This document shows, piece by piece, positions 1-7,825 of a DNA stretch of 43,621 bases. This DNA comes from Bacillota bacterium (GTDB lineage Bacteria > Bacillota > Clostridia > Peptostreptococcales > Anaerovoracaceae), in assembly GCA_017397825.1 (NCBI GenBank), contig JAFQHT010000131.1:1-43621 (forward strand). Direction: 5' to 3'. Every line of letters starts with the position of its first letter. Positions within the stretch are counted from its first letter, which is position 1. The notes beneath the pieces are model-generated. The model saw only the letters and a list, made by a program, of their open reading frames with translations. It was not told the DNA's origin and did not search any database. The translations under genes and the position numbers were made by a program.

Positions 1-567
1 GGTAAGGGCGCATACTCCAGACTGAAGTACGAAAGCGGTACTCACAGAGTTCAGCGTGTACCTGCAACAGAAAGCTCCGGCAGAATTCACACTTCCGCAG
101 CTACTATCGCAGTGCTTCCTGAAGTTGACGACGTAGAAGTAGAAATCAACCCTAACGATGTACGTGTTGACGTTTACCGTTCATCCGGTAACGGCGGTCA
201 GTGCGTAAATACTACCGACTCCGCTGTACGTCTTACACACATCCCAACAGGCCTTGTTGTAACATGTCAGGACGAAAAGTCCCAGCTCAAGAACAAGGAT
301 AAGGCTTTCAAGGTTCTCCGTTCCAGACTTTATGATATGAAGATGCAGGAACAGAACGCAGAAATTTCTGCAGAAAGAAAGAGTCAGGTCGGTTCCGGCG
401 ACCGTTCTGAAAGAATCAGAACTTACAACTTCCCTCAGGGAAGAATCACTGACCACAGAATCGGTATGACAATCTACAAATTGGACAGCTTCCTTGATGG
501 CGATATTGACGAAATTATTGACGGATTAATTACAAGCGATCAGGCTGAAAAGATGAAAAACTTCTAG
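1..567 (+). CDS. prfA: Peptide chain release factor 1, 3' part
   Basis: This is the C-terminal half of RF1, which recognises UAA and UAG stop codons and triggers peptide release in the ribosome. The frame is open from base 1, so the start lies outside the window; 188 residues are visible of a usual 350-360. The GGQ catalytic loop appears as SGNGGQCVN followed by [10 protein letters not shown] and the CQDEKSQ-KNK segment, the order expected for domain 3. The conserved tail ([18 protein letters not shown]) identifies it as RF1 rather than RF2 or an RF-H homologue. It ends with TAG. In many Firmicutes prmC, the methylase that modifies the GGQ glutamine, follows directly; here it is replaced by a short hairpin array. 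Confidence 0.97.
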   Translation, partial: GKGAYSRLKYESGTHRVQRVPATESSGRIHTSAATIAVLPEVDDVEVEINPNDVRVDVYRSSGNGGQCVNTTDSAVRLTHIPTGLVVTCQDEKSQLKNKDKAFKVLRSRLYDMKMQEQNAEISAERKSQVGSGDRSERIRTYNFPQGRITDHRIGMTIYKLDSFLDGDIDEIIDGLITSDQAEKMKNF

Positions 568-706
568 GGTTCGCTGCGATTGTCCTTACAGCGTTGCTGT
601 AAGGTAGCGAACCCAGCGATTCCGCCTTGCGGAATCTGAGACCATTTTCCGATTATATAGCGGCGTTGCCGCAAGGAAGCGATGCTTGCGATTCGCTGCG
701 CGAATC
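567..706. repeat. Array of short hairpins between prfA and tsaC
   Basis: At least four tight palindromes lie within 140 bp. A nested one has outer arms 567-575/606-614 (9 bp) and inner arms 584-592/596-604 (9 bp, 3-nt loop). The others are 618-625/629-636 (8 bp, 3-nt loop), 660-664/668-672 (5 bp, 3-nt loop) and 690-696/700-706 (7 bp, 3-nt loop); a weaker 5-bp pair is 671-675/685-689. The word GCGAT recurs at 576, 616, 679 and 688, three times directly leading into a stem, so the segment looks built from a repeated GCGATT-hairpin unit. No clear T-run follows any stem, so it is not an ordinary terminator. Confidence 0.75.
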
Positions 707-721
707 TGGATGGAGGACAGA

Positions 722-1747
722 GTGGACACTAGAATTTTTGGTACAACTGAACAGGATATTATGCAGGCAGCGGAGATTCTTAAATCCGGCGGACTTGTGG
801 CTTTTCCTACTGAAACTGTTTATGGTCTGGGGGCAAACGCTCTCGACCCGGAAGCAGTGGGCAAAGTCTACGCAGCCAAGGGCAGACCTTCTGACAATCC
901 TATGATTGCGCATATATCGTCAAAAGACGATATGGGATTGCTTACAGACGGAATTACAGCCGATGTTGAAAAACTCATGGAAGTTTTCTGGCCGGGACCG
1001 CTTACTATGGTGGTGCCTGCCAAGCCGGTAGTTCCAAAGGTCACAACAGGCGGCCTTGATACTGTGGCTGTAAGAATGCCAAGCGATCCGGTGGCAGCAG
1101 CAATCATCAGTGCATCAGGTGTACCAATCGCAGCACCGAGTGCAAACCTTTCCGGCAGACCGAGTCCTACAACAGGAAGACATGTGATTGATGATCTGGA
1201 CGGACGCATCGATGCCATTGTAATCGGCAGCGACTGTCAGGTTGGAATTGAGTCCACTGTAATCGATATGACCAGCGATCAGCCCATGATTCTCAGACCG
1301 GGAATAATTACGGCACAGCAGCTAAGTCAGGCACTGGGCAAGGAAGTGACTTTTGACCCGGCGCTTCTCCAGAAACCGGACACCTCCGCAGGCAGCGGAC
1401 TTCTGGAAGCGGGCAGTGATTTCAGACCTAAATCACCGGGCATGAAGTATAAACACTATGCGCCTAAAGCGGAAATGATTATTTTCCAGGGCGACAGACA
1501 AAATGTAGCCATGGCCATAGCTGAGGAAAAAATGAAACGTGCTCAGTGGGAACAGAAAGTTGAAGTCATTATGTATGATGAAGAGCACCCTGAAGAAGCT
1601 GCGAAAGAATTCTTTGCCAAGCTGAGAGCCTGCGACAAATCAGGCGTTGATGTGATTCTTGCAGCAGCACTGAAGGAAGACGGCATAGGCTTTGCGGTAA
1701 TGAACAGAATGTTCAAATCCGCAGGATATAATATTGTAAATGTTTAA
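722..1747 (+). CDS. tsaC: L-threonylcarbamoyladenylate synthase (Sua5/YwlC type)
   Basis: This enzyme makes threonylcarbamoyl-AMP from threonine, bicarbonate and ATP, the first step of t6A37 modification of ANN-decoding tRNAs. At 341 residues it is the long Sua5 form: an N-terminal YrdC domain (about 10-205) plus the C-terminal Sua5 domain. Visible signatures are FPTETVYGLGANA (28-40), KGRPSDNP (53-60) and SANLSGRPSPT (140-150). I place the start at GTG 722 because GGAGG lies 5 nt upstream (712-716). The ATG at 710 and TTG at 686 are in frame but have no Shine-Dalgarno and would begin inside the hairpin array. It is followed 16 bp later by rpiB and is probably co-transcribed with it. Confidence 0.93.
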   Translation: MDTRIFGTTEQDIMQAAEILKSGGLVAFPTETVYGLGANALDPEAVGKVYAAKGRPSDNPMIAHISSKDDMGLLTDGITADVEKLMEVFWPGPLTMVVPAKPVVPKVTTGGLDTVAVRMPSDPVAAAIISASGVPIAAPSANLSGRPSPTTGRHVIDDLDGRIDAIVIGSDCQVGIESTVIDMTSDQPMILRPGIITAQQLSQALGKEVTFDPALLQKPDTSAGSGLLEAGSDFRPKSPGMKYKHYAPKAEMIIFQGDRQNVAMAIAEEKMKRAQWEQKVEVIMYDEEHPEEAAKEFFAKLRACDKSGVDVILAAALKEDGIGFAVMNRMFKSAGYNIVNV

Positions 1748-1763
1748 ACAGGAGGATAACGAC

Positions 1764-2195
1764 ATGAAAATTGCAATTGCAAGCGACCACGGCGGCTTTG
1801 CTCTTAAGGAACAGGTAAAAGCCCACTTAACTGAAAGAAACTTAGAAATACTTGACCTCGGAACTCACTCCGAAGAATCTGTTGATTATCCTGCTTATGG
1901 AAAGGCATGCGGTGAAGCAGTAGTAAGCGGAGAAGCAGATCTGGGCATCGTTGTATGCGGCACAGGCATCGGCATCAGTATCGCATGCAATAAAGTAAAA
2001 GGAGTAAGATGCGGACTCTGCACTTCTGTGGAAATGGCCCATCTTACAAAGCAGCATAACAACGCAAATGTTCTTGCTCTTGGCGGCAGAACTACTGCAC
2101 CTGAACTTGCTATGGCCATCGTTGACGAATGGCTGGACACTGAGTTCGAAGGCGGCAGACACCAGAGAAGAGTTGACATGCTGGACAATATGTAA
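1764..2195 (+). CDS. rpiB: Ribose-5-phosphate isomerase B
   Basis: This cytosolic enzyme interconverts ribose 5-phosphate and ribulose 5-phosphate in the pentose phosphate pathway. The 143-residue product has the RpiB/LacAB fold signatures: the N-terminal IASDHGGF with D8-H9, [13 protein letters not shown] (31-43) and the catalytic cysteine C65 in CGTGIG. The start at ATG 1764 is chosen for GGAGG at 1751-1755; an upstream in-frame start would overlap tsaC without a ribosome binding site. The order tsaC-rpiB-upp is common in Firmicutes, and ribose 5-phosphate feeds the PRPP used by the next gene product. RpiB rather than LacA/LacB is favoured by this context. Confidence 0.95.
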   Translation: MKIAIASDHGGFALKEQVKAHLTERNLEILDLGTHSEESVDYPAYGKACGEAVVSGEADLGIVVCGTGIGISIACNKVKGVRCGLCTSVEMAHLTKQHNNANVLALGGRTTAPELAMAIVDEWLDTEFEGGRHQRRVDMLDNM

Positions 2196-2227
2196 TCAAA
2201 GGCACTGACAATAAAGGAGGCAAGACA

Positions 2228-2857
2228 ATGGGAAAAGTATATGTATTCGATCATCCGCTGATTCAGCACAAGGTTTCTCTCATGAGAAAAACCGATACCA
2301 ATGTAAAAGAATTCAGAGAACTTGCTAAGGAAGTTGCTACTCTTATGGGTTTTGAAGCAACCCGCGACCTGCCGCTCAAAGAAGTTGAAATCGATACACC
2401 TATGTGCAGAACCAAAGTTAACATGCTTCAGGGCGAAGATATTGCAATCGTGCCTATTCTGAGAGCCGGACTCGGTTTCGTAGACGGTATGCTGGCACTG
2501 GTTCCTAACGCAAAGGTAGGCCACGTAGGCCTTTACAGAGACCCTGAAACTCACGAACCTGTGGAATATTACTGCAAGCTTCCTGTGGACATCGAAAAGA
2601 GAAAGATTTTCGTACTGGACCCAATGCTTGCAACAGGGGGAAGCGCAGTGGCAGCCATTGACTTTGTAAAGAAGAGAGGCGGCAAGGACATTGTTTTCAT
2701 GTGTCTCATCGCAGCACCTGAAGGACTGAAGGTTCTTGAAGAAGCCCATCCTGATATCGATATCTACATCGCGTCACTGGACGAAAGATTAAACGAACAC
2801 GCTTACATCCTGCCAGGCCTTGGCGATGCAGGCGACAGACTTTACGGCACCAAGTAG
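2228..2857 (+). CDS. upp: Uracil phosphoribosyltransferase
   Basis: This pyrimidine salvage enzyme converts uracil and PRPP to UMP. The 209-residue length is typical. The PRPP-binding loop is [10 protein letters not shown] (131-140), and the uracil-binding end is GDAGDR near the C-terminus. [10 protein letters not shown] (75-84) is also characteristic of Upp. A strong AAAGGAGG precedes ATG 2228. It lies 32 bp behind rpiB and 36 bp before tyrS, all in the same direction with no terminator between, so the four genes tsaC-rpiB-upp-tyrS probably form one transcript that ends at the terminator near 4255. Confidence 0.97.
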   Translation: MGKVYVFDHPLIQHKVSLMRKTDTNVKEFRELAKEVATLMGFEATRDLPLKEVEIDTPMCRTKVNMLQGEDIAIVPILRAGLGFVDGMLALVPNAKVGHVGLYRDPETHEPVEYYCKLPVDIEKRKIFVLDPMLATGGSAVAAIDFVKKRGGKDIVFMCLIAAPEGLKVLEEAHPDIDIYIASLDERLNEHAYILPGLGDAGDRLYGTK

Positions 2858-2893
2858 TAAATACACACTTAATATACACGGAGGACACTAACA

Positions 2894-4231
2894 ATGGATT
2901 TTAATTTTATTCCTGACAGCGTAAGCCAGTTTGACAACGTTTACGATGTTTTAAAGGAAAGAGGATTTATCGAACAGTCAACTGACGAAGAAAAAGTAAG
3001 AGACCTGCTCAAGAACGAAAAGGTTAAGTTCTACATCGGTTTTGACCCAACTGCTGACTGTCTTCACGTAGGACACTTCATGCAGGTTATCATCATGATG
3101 TACATGCAGAAATACGGACATACTCCTGTAGTTCTCATTGGCGGCGGTACTGGTATGGTAGGCGACCCATCCGGCAGATCCGACATGCGTCAGATGATGA
3201 CAATTGACACTATCGAACACAACTGTGCAGAGTTCAAGAAGCTTTTTGACAAGTTCCTTGACTTTGATGATGAATGGAAATACGAAGGAAACAACGGCGT
3301 TTACGAACCTGGTCACCAGAACAGAGAACCTCTTCCTGGCAAGGCAGTTTCCGTAAACAACGCAAGATGGATCAGACCTCTCAGCTACATCGACTTCATG
3401 AGAGAAATCGGCTCCTGCTTCAACGTAAACACAATGCTCAGAGCAGAATGTTTCAAGCAGAGAATGGAAAGAGAAGGCGGCCTTACAATTCTTGAACTTG
3501 GCTACATGCTCCTTCAGTCCTACGACTTCATGGTAATGGCCAGAGACTTTGACGTTAAGATTCAGTTCGGCGGCAACGACCAGTGGTCCAACATCATCGG
3601 CGGCGTAGACCTTACACGTAAGAAGACCGGCAAGGAAGTTTACGGCATGACTTTCTCCCTCTTAACCAACTCCGAAGGCAAGAAGATGGGTAAGACTGCC
3701 AAGGGCGCACTCTGGCTCAACGCAGAAAAGACAAGCCCATACGAATTCTTCCAGTACTGGAGAAACGTTGGCGATGCTGACGTTAACAAGTGCCTGAGAA
3801 TGCTTACATTCCTTCCTATGGAAGAAGTAAACAGACTTTCTGCACTTGAAGGCGCAGAAATCAATAAGGCCAAGGAAATCCTCGCATTCGAAGTAACTAA
3901 GCTGGTTCACGGCGAAGAAGAAGCTCAGAAAGCTCTTGACGGTGCACGTGCAGCGTTCTCCGGCGGCGGCTCCATGGAAAATATCCCTACAACTGTAATG
4001 CCAAAGGCTGACTTCGAAGGCGAAGGCATGGGTGTTGTAAATCTTATCAGAACTCTGGGACTGGTACCATCCAACGGCGAAGGTTTCAGAACTATTGAAC
4101 AGGGCGGTCTTTCCGTAGGCGGCAAAAAAGTCGAAGACAAGAAGCTGATGATTACAGCTGACATGTTCGAAGACGGCAAGCTCCTCATCCAGAAGGGCAA
4201 GAAAAAGTTCCACATGGTAGAACTGGGCTAA
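2894..4231 (+). CDS. tyrS: Tyrosyl-tRNA synthetase
   Basis: This class I synthetase charges tRNA-Tyr. In the 445-residue product the HIGH-like motif is HVGH (58-61), preceded by the tyrosine-site FDPTADCL. The KMSKS-like loop is KMGKT (264-268), the form seen in one bacterial TyrS subgroup. GGNDQW (226-231) is the usual substrate-site segment. The C-terminal 70 residues form an S4-like RNA-binding domain (GGLSVGGKKV). An inserted, charged stretch at about 125-158 adds length. The ribosome binding site is GGAGG in the sequence before ATG 2894. No T-box leader fits in the 36 bp upstream, so tRNA-Tyr-responsive control at this position is not supported. Confidence 0.97.
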   Translation: MDFNFIPDSVSQFDNVYDVLKERGFIEQSTDEEKVRDLLKNEKVKFYIGFDPTADCLHVGHFMQVIIMMYMQKYGHTPVVLIGGGTGMVGDPSGRSDMRQMMTIDTIEHNCAEFKKLFDKFLDFDDEWKYEGNNGVYEPGHQNREPLPGKAVSVNNARWIRPLSYIDFMREIGSCFNVNTMLRAECFKQRMEREGGLTILELGYMLLQSYDFMVMARDFDVKIQFGGNDQWSNIIGGVDLTRKKTGKEVYGMTFSLLTNSEGKKMGKTAKGALWLNAEKTSPYEFFQYWRNVGDADVNKCLRMLTFLPMEEVNRLSALEGAEINKAKEILAFEVTKLVHGEEEAQKALDGARAAFSGGGSMENIPTTVMPKADFEGEGMGVVNLIRTLGLVPSNGEGFRTIEQGGLSVGGKKVEDKKLMITADMFEDGKLLIQKGKKKFHMVELG

Positions 4232-4254
4232 CAGAATAGAAATACTGACAGAGA

Positions 4255-4286
4255 AACCGCAGGTCCTGATGGGCCTGCGGTTTTTT
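4255..4286 (+). terminator. Rho-independent terminator after tyrS
   Basis: An ACCGCAGG stem (4256-4263) pairs with CCTGCGGT (4274-4281), extended inward by further pairs, and is followed by a run of six T. It closes the tsaC-rpiB-upp-tyrS transcript. Confidence 0.92.
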
Positions 4287-4606
4287 ACTGTCCTGAAGAG
4301 TTTGTCAGGCAGTTTCCGGGAAAAGGTTTTCCTGGGTATGGGTTTGGTTTTCCTTTTGGAAAACTTTCAGGGGTGTGAAGAAAACTTTTCTTGTTTTGGC
4401 TCAGTATCTGCGTGGAAAGTACAGAATTCCGACAAAAAAGACAACGCCAGGGGTATGAAATATCGTAGTTTGGTGTAAAAAAGACTGCTTCAGGCACAAA
4501 GTTTTCTCAAAATAGGCAGAAGTTTTCCAAAAGGAAAACCAAAGCAGGCTTTTAGAAAACAAAAGGCGAAAAAGTTGTTTTGAACCTTGCAACGCACGAA
4601 AATGCA
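4287..4606. repeat. Non-coding gap with a 24-bp perfect inverted repeat
   Basis: No convincing gene is present between the tyrS terminator and the promoter at 4607. Bases 4343-4366 and 4520-4543 are perfect reverse complements (24 bp), separated by 153 bp. Each arm contains an inner palindrome of GTTTTCC-TTTT-GGAAAAC type, so the arms can fold on themselves or on each other. The intervening sequence is AT-rich and has many short A and T runs with further GAAAACTT words. It could be a decayed miniature inverted-repeat element or a structured RNA. No target duplication or coding remnant was identified. Confidence 0.6.
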
Positions 4607-4641
4607 TTGACAAAACTACACAAAAAGTGTAAAATTACACT
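4607..4641 (+). promoter_or_regulatory. Sigma-A promoter with overlapping palindromic operator
   Basis: TTGACA (4607-4612), a 17-bp spacer and TAAAAT (4630-4635) give a near-consensus promoter. A dyad AGTGTAA-AA-TTACACT (4626-4641) covers the -10 box. The gene it drives encodes an HTH regulator, so this is a likely autoregulatory operator; that last step is inference. Confidence 0.8.
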
Positions 4642-4665
4642 AATTTAAAGACGAGGTGCATGAAG

Positions 4666-5118
4666 ATGACAAGAGAAGAGTTTATAAAGCAGATAGATGG
4701 ACAGGTAAAGCTGGTCCGCACAGAATATGGTTTTACGCAGGATGTGATGGCCAGAGTGGTTGGGATTTCCAAGAAAACACTTGTGGAAATAGAAAAAGGC
4801 AGGTCCTCTCTGGGCTGGACGGGAGCGGTGGCACTGTGTTCTGTGTTCAGCGGAAGTCAGGTGCTGTCGGGACTTCTGGGCGGTGAGGCGCAGGATATGA
4901 TTCAGGCTCTGGCTTTTGAGGATGTAAAGCCTGTATTCCCAAAGACCATGGGCGGCAAAATCTGGTGGGAGACAGTAGAAACCGGCAAAGGATGGAAAAT
5001 CCAGCAGAACATTATTTCCAGGCACTACAGAGCGCTGGATGATGAGACCGGCCGTATATGTTCGTCTTTCAGCCTGGAGGAAATATATCAGAGGCTCAAA
5101 GAACTGAAGGAGGGGTAG
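4666..5118 (+). CDS. XRE-like helix-turn-helix regulator
   Basis: This is a predicted DNA-binding regulator of 150 residues. The N-terminal part (about 8-60) has the XRE pattern: VKLVRTEYGFTQDVMARVVGISKKTLVEIEKG, with FTQDVMARVVG as helix 2 and ISKKTLVEIEKG as recognition helix. The remaining 80 residues (IWWETVETGKGWKIQQN..., about 90-125) match nothing I recognise and may sense a signal or dimerise. GAGG at 4653-4656 gives 9-nt spacing to ATG 4666; ATG 4660 in the same frame is possible but only 3 nt away. It ends 2 bp before the next gene, which implies co-expression and a shared task. The palindrome over its own promoter suggests autoregulation. Confidence 0.8.
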   Translation: MTREEFIKQIDGQVKLVRTEYGFTQDVMARVVGISKKTLVEIEKGRSSLGWTGAVALCSVFSGSQVLSGLLGGEAQDMIQALAFEDVKPVFPKTMGGKIWWETVETGKGWKIQQNIISRHYRALDDETGRICSSFSLEEIYQRLKELKEG

Positions 5119-5120
5119 TT

Positions 5121-6341
5121 ATGAGTCAGAGGACCAAGGAGATTGTACTGGAAATTGTAAAAGAGATAATTATACTGGCGGTTCTGGGGGGATTTGTTTT
5201 TTTCGCCAGTGTGTTTGCTATGCTGGGCATGCTGCCGCTGTATGCAGCAGTGCTTGTGCCAGTGATTGGCGGAGCGGCAGTTCTTCTTGTGATGGTATTT
5301 GCCAGTGAATTTGCAGGGAAAAAACTTAAAAAGGCCATGCTCATCGGATTCTGCGTTGTGCTTGCAGGAAGTGGTGTATATGGTTTGTGGGGCTGGCATG
5401 ACAGCGGTATCGCAGAGCTGGAAGAAAGAGACAACATGCTGTGGAAGTACGGCCCTTTTGAGGAGGAAAATCTGCTGGTATCCCTTGAGGAAGAGTCTGA
5501 ACTGAAATTCAGTGCAGAAGAGGCTGCAGCGCTGCGGCTTGACGGAGCTACGGCTTTGTATCCTGTGTATGCGGCCTTTGTGCAGACTACCTTCCCGGAA
5601 GGAGAATACAGAGTCTACGATGGCACGGATGATGGTTACGGGCAGGTGACCTGCAGCGGCACTACAGAGGCATACCAGAGATTGATTCAGGGGCGGACAG
5701 ACATGATATTCGCAGCGGGCCCTTCTGAGGACCAGCTGGCAAAGGCAGAAGCGGCGGGTGTGGAGCTTCACCTGACACCCATTGGCAGAGAAGCTTTTGT
5801 CTTTTTCGTAAACAGCAACAATGAAGTGGATGAGCTGACAGTTGAGCAGATTCAGGGAATTTACTCGGGAAAAATCACCAGCTGGAAAGAAGTCGGCGGC
5901 AGCAATAAAAAAATAAGACCTTTTCAGCGGGCCGAAAACAGCGGCAGCCAGACTGCTCTGGAAAGGCTCATGGGTGACATTCCAATCATTGAGCCGGAAA
6001 AACGTGACAGGATTGCCGGCATGGGTGGAATAATCAAAGAAGTTGCCAGCTATAAGAATTACGATAATGCAATCGGATTTTCCTTCAGATTTTATTCGAC
6101 GGAAATGGTGAAAAACGGCGATATTAAATTGCTGGCACTGGACGGTGTAGAGCCTTCCAAGGAGACTATCCGTGACGGCAGCTACCCGATTTCAAATAAT
6201 TTCTATGCTGTGACGGCGGCTCCTGTTGGTGAACCGGCGCCTCAGCAGACAGATGATACGCTGGGTGCGTTTCTGAACTGGATTCTTTCGGATCAGGGGC
6301 AGGAACTGATAGAAAAGACAGGGTATGTGTCGCTTGATTAA
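5121..6341 (+). CDS. Membrane-anchored PstS-like substrate-binding protein
   Basis: The 406-residue product starts with three hydrophobic segments (about 16-35, 38-62, 72-92) and no lipobox, followed by an extracellular type II periplasmic-binding domain of the phosphate/PstS kind. Signatures are LRLDGATALYPVYAAF (139-154), then CSGTTEAYQRLIQGRTDMIFA, and a C-terminal AFLNWILSDQGQELIEKTGY. The start at ATG 5121 follows AAGGAGGGG. No pstC, pstA or pstB is near, so it is not part of a complete transporter here. With the HTH gene directly upstream it may act as a phosphate-binding or anion-binding sensor, or as a wall-associated protein; ligand and role are inference. Confidence 0.8.
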   Translation: MSQRTKEIVLEIVKEIIILAVLGGFVFFASVFAMLGMLPLYAAVLVPVIGGAAVLLVMVFASEFAGKKLKKAMLIGFCVVLAGSGVYGLWGWHDSGIAELEERDNMLWKYGPFEEENLLVSLEEESELKFSAEEAAALRLDGATALYPVYAAFVQTTFPEGEYRVYDGTDDGYGQVTCSGTTEAYQRLIQGRTDMIFAAGPSEDQLAKAEAAGVELHLTPIGREAFVFFVNSNNEVDELTVEQIQGIYSGKITSWKEVGGSNKKIRPFQRAENSGSQTALERLMGDIPIIEPEKRDRIAGMGGIIKEVASYKNYDNAIGFSFRFYSTEMVKNGDIKLLALDGVEPSKETIRDGSYPISNNFYAVTAAPVGEPAPQQTDDTLGAFLNWILSDQGQELIEKTGYVSLD

Positions 6342-6363
6342 TACGAGAAAGAGTGGAGAAAAC

Positions 6364-6948
6364 ATGGGAAGAATAGTTTGCTTCGGCGATTCAAATACAT
6401 ATGGCTACGAACCGGTGGGCATGCGCTACGGGCCGGAAAACCGCTGGGTTGATCTGCTGGCAGCCATGCAGGAAAAGGAAGTTGTAAACATGGGGCAGAA
6501 CGGAAGAACCATACCGGCTGCATACTTTGCAGAGAGGCTTGCTGAAGAGGTGCAGCATGATGATACGCTGCTGATTATGCTGGGAAGCAATGACCTGCTG
6601 CTGGAAGGAAAGCCGGCGGCGGCAGCAGCGGCCGCCATGCAAAACTTCCTGGCGGCCCTGCTGGCGGCCTTTGCCGCAAGGCCGGGCGCAGCAAAGGCCG
6701 GCCTGGAAATCATTCTGATTTCCCCGCCGCCTATGAGCCGGGGGTTCTGGGTAACGGAAGACAGTGTAGTGGAAGAATCGTATAAACTGGGGAATCTTTA
6801 CGGGCAGCTGGCGGTAAGCCTTGGCATCGGTTTTGCTGATGCAGGTAAGTGGGGCGTGGGCCTGACCTTTGACGGAGTCCATTTTACCGGAGAAGGTCAC
6901 CATGCTTTTGCTGCAGGGATTTATAACCGATTAATAACTGACATGTAA
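6364..6948 (+). CDS. SGNH/GDSL-family hydrolase
   Basis: This is a predicted esterase or acyl hydrolase of 194 residues with the SGNH catalytic blocks in order: GDSN (8-11, nucleophile S10), GQNG (44-47), GSND (74-77, N76) and DGVHF (170-174, D170 and H173). No signal peptide is visible, so it should be cytosolic. It resembles small arylesterase-like members (TesA/YxiM-like fold) but the substrate cannot be read from sequence. The start ATG 6364 is chosen because it begins at MGRIVCFGDSN; the ribosome binding site (GTGGAGAA) is modest. The alanine-rich helix at 84-110 is unusual in composition but in frame. It lies 22 bp after the PstS-like gene and probably shares its transcript. Confidence 0.87.
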   Translation: MGRIVCFGDSNTYGYEPVGMRYGPENRWVDLLAAMQEKEVVNMGQNGRTIPAAYFAERLAEEVQHDDTLLIMLGSNDLLLEGKPAAAAAAAMQNFLAALLAAFAARPGAAKAGLEIILISPPPMSRGFWVTEDSVVEESYKLGNLYGQLAVSLGIGFADAGKWGVGLTFDGVHFTGEGHHAFAAGIYNRLITDM

Positions 6949-6984
6949 AATTACAGCAGAAATAGCAGAAATGGAGCTGGGGTT

Positions 6985-7779
6985 ATGGCAATTAATTTAA
7001 AATATCCTGTACTTATGATTCACGGTCTCAACGGTCGTGACCACGCCGGATCAACTTATTGGGGCCGGATTCCGGAAACTCTGCAAAAAGAAGGGGTCAG
7101 AGTATATTTCGGCGGCGGCCACGCATGGACAACCATAGAGTATAACGGAGAGATAATAGCAGAAACGCTGAGGGGAATAATTGAATCAGAGAAGTGTGAA
7201 AAGGTGAATATAATAGCCCATTCCAAGGGAGGACTGGAGGCACGTTATGTTATTTCACAGCTGAAAATGGCGCCTTACGTGGCGTCGCTTACTACAATAG
7301 CAACTCCTCACCGGGGGCTGAAATCGCTGGAGGTTTTTCACATGCATCCCCGGATACTGAAGGTACTGGCTGTGTTTTTCAATCTGTATGCACGTGTTTT
7401 CCGCAGAGACAGAGCTCCGGATGCAGAAAAGGTAGCGCTCCAGCTTTCGGCGAAAAACTGTGAAGAATTCAATCAGATAACGCCCGATGCGGAAAGTGTG
7501 TATTATCAGAGCTTCGGTTCTGTTATGGAAAGAAACACTGATGATCTGGCGCTGATTCTAACTCATAATCTGTTTAAAATTCTGGATGGACCCAATGATG
7601 GCATGGTGCCGCTAACGTCCACCCCGTGGGGAGAGTACAGATTGATTAAACCGGGAAAGGCGGGAAGGGGAATATCACATAATTCCAATGTAGATCTCTG
7701 GAAGCGTACTGTGCACGGATTTAATGCGCCGGAGTTTTATACAGAGATTGTAAAAGAACTTGAAAATAAAGGGTTTTAG
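6985..7779 (+). CDS. Alpha/beta-hydrolase, triacylglycerol-lipase-like
   Basis: This 264-residue predicted lipase or esterase has the alpha/beta-hydrolase elements in order: the oxyanion segment VLMIHGLNG (9-17), nucleophile elbow AHSKGG (78-83, S80), a candidate acid D201 or D205 in LDGPNDGMVPL, and H244 in TVHGF. The pattern resembles bacterial lipases of the LipA/lactonizing-lipase group. No signal peptide is visible, which is unusual for secreted lipases and suggests an intracellular substrate. It is the last gene of the 4666-7779 group and is followed at once by a bidirectional terminator. The ribosome binding site is weak (GGAGCTGGGG). Confidence 0.83.
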   Translation: MAINLKYPVLMIHGLNGRDHAGSTYWGRIPETLQKEGVRVYFGGGHAWTTIEYNGEIIAETLRGIIESEKCEKVNIIAHSKGGLEARYVISQLKMAPYVASLTTIATPHRGLKSLEVFHMHPRILKVLAVFFNLYARVFRRDRAPDAEKVALQLSAKNCEEFNQITPDAESVYYQSFGSVMERNTDDLALILTHNLFKILDGPNDGMVPLTSTPWGEYRLIKPGKAGRGISHNSNVDLWKRTVHGFNAPEFYTEIVKELENKGF

Positions 7780-7787
7780 AACCAGAT

Positions 7788-7820
7788 AAAAAAGGCTCTT
7801 TGCGTAAAGAGCCTTTTTAT
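7788..7820. terminator. Bidirectional terminator between the lipase gene and birA
   Basis: Stem AAAAAGGCTCTTT (7789-7801) pairs with AAAGAGCCTTTTT (7806-7818). There are A-runs on the left and T-runs on the right, so it can stop transcripts from both convergent genes. Confidence 0.92.
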
Positions 7821-7825
7821 AATAA

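Noticed and set aside
160..215. GGQCVN in RF1 instead of GGQHVN as possible loss of function
   Set aside because: The catalytic GGQ is intact, and the GNGGQCVN form is familiar to me from other clostridial RF1 proteins.
2858..2893. Possible T-box leader for tyrS
   Set aside because: Only 36 bp separate upp and tyrS; there is no room for a T-box and no terminator stem.
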